A stretch of DNA of 64,000 nt from Auraticoccus monumenti (GTDB lineage: Bacteria; Actinomycetota; Actinomycetes; Propionibacteriales; Propionibacteriaceae): contig NZ_LT629688.1 of assembly GCF_900101785.1 (NCBI RefSeq), positions 1,674,001-1,738,000 of the forward strand. Reading direction: 5' to 3'. The position numbers and the translations under genes are program-made. Each line of letters starts with the position of its first letter. The stretch's first letter is position 1. The notes below the pieces were generated by a model, which had not been told where the DNA came from, made no database searches, and saw only the letters and a list, made by a program, of their open reading frames with translations. Positions 62,148 through 64,000 of the stretch are shown piece by piece.

Positions 62148-63584
62148 TCAGGTCGGCTGCGCCGGGTCGACCAGGATCCACTCGCCGCTGCGGCGCGGGT
62201 CGGCGCCGGCGCCGAGCGGGCTGATCGCGCTGACCCCGCCGAAGAAGGGCAGCTGGGTCTCGGTCTCCACCACGGTGTTGCCGGCCTCGGCCAGGGCGGC
62301 CAGCACGGCGGGGGAGAAGCCGGGCTCCAACCGGACCTGGCCTCCGGGGAGGGCGGTCAGCCGGGGCAGGTCGATGGCCTGCTGGGGTGCGGTGCCGCGC
62401 AGCATCCGCACCACCGTCTGCACCAGCGCGGGGCGGATCCGGCTGCCTCCCGCGGCGCCGGCGGCCACCCGCAGCCGCCCCTCGTCGTCCAGCACCACCA
62501 GGGGCGACATCATCGAGGTCATCCGCCGGCCCGGGACGGCCTCGCCGCGGATCAGCTCGCCCTCGCCCAGCATCGAGTTCAGGTGCACCCCGTAGCCCGG
62601 GACGTAGACCGAGGAGCCCAGGCCGAGGCTGGTGGTGGCCACGCAGGCGTTGCCGTCGGCGTCCACCGCGCAGACGTTGGTGGTGTCGGCCAGGCGTGGG
62701 TGGGCCCGCAGCGCCTCCACCAGCTGGCAGGCCGCCTCGGGGTCGGTGACCGGGTCCCCGGGTGCCGACGTGGCCGCGGCGGCGAGGGTGGAGAGCACGT
62801 CGTCCATGTCGTCCCCGCGGGCCAGCACCCGGACCCGGCCGTCGTCGAGGTCGAGGGTGACCTCGGCCGGGGTCGACTCCACCACCTGGTAGGCGGCCAG
62901 GTCGGCCGTGCTCAGCGCACCGCCGTCGGCCACCGAGGCCAGCATCGCGTCGGCGTAGGGACCGCGGTAGAAGTCGTCGGGGGCGTCGCGCAGCGTCTCG
63001 AAGGCCCGCCAGTGGTCGGGGTGGGACAGCGGGTCACCGGCCTGCAGCAGGGTGCCGTCGGGTCGCTGGAAGACCTGCGCGCCCTCGCCGGCGCACATGG
63101 CGGCGGTGATGAAGGGCAGCAGCTGGGCGTGGGTGAGCGGGAAGGGGGTGCCGTAGGAGGCGAGCAGCGCGGGCTCCACCAGGGTGGCCCAGTCCAGGCG
63201 TCCCCAGCGCTGCCACAGGTGGCGCACCCCGGCGGGGACGCCGGGCACCGCGACGGTGGCGGGGCCGATCTCGTAGGGGACCGGGTGGCCGCCGAGGTAG
63301 ACCTCGATCGGGATCGCGCCCGAGCCGCGGCGCTCGCCGAGCCCGGGGACGGCCACGAAGAAGTCCACGCAGGTGACCTCGCCGGTGGCCGCGTCGTGCA
63401 CGACCGCGAACCCGCCGCCGCTGAGGCCGGTGAACAGCGTCTCGGCCGCGCAGCTCACCAGCACCATGGCCACGGCGGCGTCGACGGCGTGCCCCCCGCG
63501 TCGCAGCACGGCCGCACCGGCGGCCGCGGTGCTCGGGTGCGCGGCGGCGACCCCCGGGCGGACGGCGGCGACGGGACCGCTCAC
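62148..63584 (-). CDS. Gamma-glutamyltransferase family protein (Ntn hydrolase)
   Basis: A 478-residue protein of the gamma-glutamyltranspeptidase family. GGHAVDAAVAMVLVSCAAE and ETLFTGLSGGGFAVV match the large subunit. The autocleavage and nucleophile site is the Thr pair in DTTNVCAVDADGNACVATT; standard enzymes have T-T-H, here T-T-N. No signal peptide, so it would act inside the cell, unlike periplasmic Ggt. At ~480 residues it is shorter than the usual 550-580. Start GTG 63584 overlaps the serB stop (GTGA); GTG 63587 is also possible. Confidence 0.85.
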   Translation of the reverse strand: MSGPVAAVRPGVAAAHPSTAAAGAAVLRRGGHAVDAAVAMVLVSCAAETLFTGLSGGGFAVVHDAATGEVTCVDFFVAVPGLGERRGSGAIPIEVYLGGHPVPYEIGPATVAVPGVPAGVRHLWQRWGRLDWATLVEPALLASYGTPFPLTHAQLLPFITAAMCAGEGAQVFQRPDGTLLQAGDPLSHPDHWRAFETLRDAPDDFYRGPYADAMLASVADGGALSTADLAAYQVVESTPAEVTLDLDDGRVRVLARGDDMDDVLSTLAAAATSAPGDPVTDPEAACQLVEALRAHPRLADTTNVCAVDADGNACVATTSLGLGSSVYVPGYGVHLNSMLGEGELIRGEAVPGRRMTSMMSPLVVLDDEGRLRVAAGAAGGSRIRPALVQTVVRMLRGTAPQQAIDLPRLTALPGGQVRLEPGFSPAVLAALAEAGNTVVETETQLPFFGGVSAISPLGAGADPRRSGEWILVDPAQPT

Positions 63585-64000
63585 CACCGCAGGAACTCGG
63601 CGGCCACGTCCAGCCGCGGGATCTCGATGGCGGCGTCGGCGCCGGCCGCGACCACCGGCTTGGCGCGGTAGGCGATGCCGAGACCGGCGGCGGCCAGCAT
63701 GTCCAGGTCGTTGGCGCCGTCGCCGATGGCCACCGTGCGCCCGGCTGGCACGCCGAGCTGGTCGGCCCAGGCGAGCATGGCGGTGGCCTTGCCGGCGCGG
63801 TCGACCACGGGGCCGCTGACCCGCCCGGTGAGCCGGCCGTCGGCCACCTCCAGGGAGTTGGCGCGGACGTGGGTGATCCCCAGCAGGGAGGCGACGGGGG
63901 TGACCACCTCGGTGAAGCCTCCGGAGACGAGGCCGATGGTGGCGCCGTGCTCGCGGGCCCGGGCGATCAGGGCGGTCGCCCCGGGAGCCAGGTGCACCTG
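63581..64000 (-). CDS. serB: Phosphoserine phosphatase, C-terminal part (5' end beyond window)
   Basis: The last ~139 residues of a HAD-family phosphatase. Seen: SGGFTEVVTPVASLLG (motif II), VDRAGKATAMLAWA (motif III Lys) and AIGDGANDLDMLAAAGLGIA (motif IV), followed by YRAKPVV, all typical of SerB. The motif I DxDST and any ACT domain lie upstream on the minus strand, past base 64000. It makes L-serine from phosphoserine. The stop overlaps the next gene. Confidence 0.93.
   Translation of the reverse strand, partial: QVHLAPGATALIARAREHGATIGLVSGGFTEVVTPVASLLGITHVRANSLEVADGRLTGRVSGPVVDRAGKATAMLAWADQLGVPAGRTVAIGDGANDLDMLAAAGLGIAYRAKPVVAAGADAAIEIPRLDVAAEFLRW

Overview
The window is high-GC actinobacterial DNA. 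Evidence for this is the strong G/C bias at third codon positions, the frequent GTG and TTG starts, the order tRNA-Trp/secE/nusG/rplK/rplA, the pairing of rpmG with two MaoC-type dehydratase genes and murB, a 2-oxoglutarate:ferredoxin oxidoreductase, and an MptB-like mannosyltransferase. Gene content would fit a soil or free-living member of the Propionibacteriales, but that placement is an inference. I see no rRNA operon, prophage, insertion sequence or CRISPR array.

Layout. 1-7.1 kb is a carbohydrate-use region: the 3' part of a sulfatase gene, a Tat-type lipoprotein sugar-binding protein, a LacI regulator, a ROK regulator and a GH36 alpha-galactosidase. 7.5-16.9 kb holds korAB, an MptB-like mannosyltransferase, two small membrane proteins, an MBL hydrolase, a 3-hydroxyisobutyryl-CoA hydrolase, exonuclease III and YajQ. 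17.0-23.0 kb has tRNA-Tyr, -Thr and -Met, rpmG, hadA/hadB-like genes, murB, treZ and an aminotransferase. 23.0-50 kb is the information-processing core: tRNA-Trp, secE, nusG, rplK, rplA, rplJ, rplL, rpoB, rpoC, then rpsL, rpsG, fusA and tuf. Between these blocks sit an NlpC/P60 hydrolase, a small repeat-peptide gene with a divergent TPR regulator, trmL, an RluA-type pseudouridine synthase, a DinB-like protein, a molybdate operon (regulator-modA-modB-modC) and a MOSC protein. 50-64 kb carries a methyltransferase/MOSC pair, two GNAT acetyltransferases coupled to a small alarmone synthetase, treY, a GH2 beta-galactosidase, a methionine aminopeptidase with a divergent regulator, a secreted SH3 protein, a gamma-glutamyltransferase-like gene and the end of serB.

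The most interesting locus is 28.8-30.8 kb, between rplL and rpoB. A 103-residue exported protein carries five tandem copies of the motif AGGGIWPK. It is transcribed divergently from a 426-residue HTH regulator whose long helical C-terminal part looks like TPR repeats. The shared 291-bp gap is rich in inverted repeats. This is the layout expected of a peptide-pheromone system (multi-copy propeptide plus RRNPP-like receptor), although I can show only the architecture, not the function.

Other points of note are a pair of ~70-bp palindromic elements and an 18-bp repeat at 51.3-51.7 kb, an 8-bp tandem repeat at 7.27 kb, a long rpoB leader with a 14-bp perfect hairpin, hairpins inside the str operon, acidic DLDFG-like repeats in NusG, and a ten-residue repeat at the N-terminus of the beta-galactosidase.
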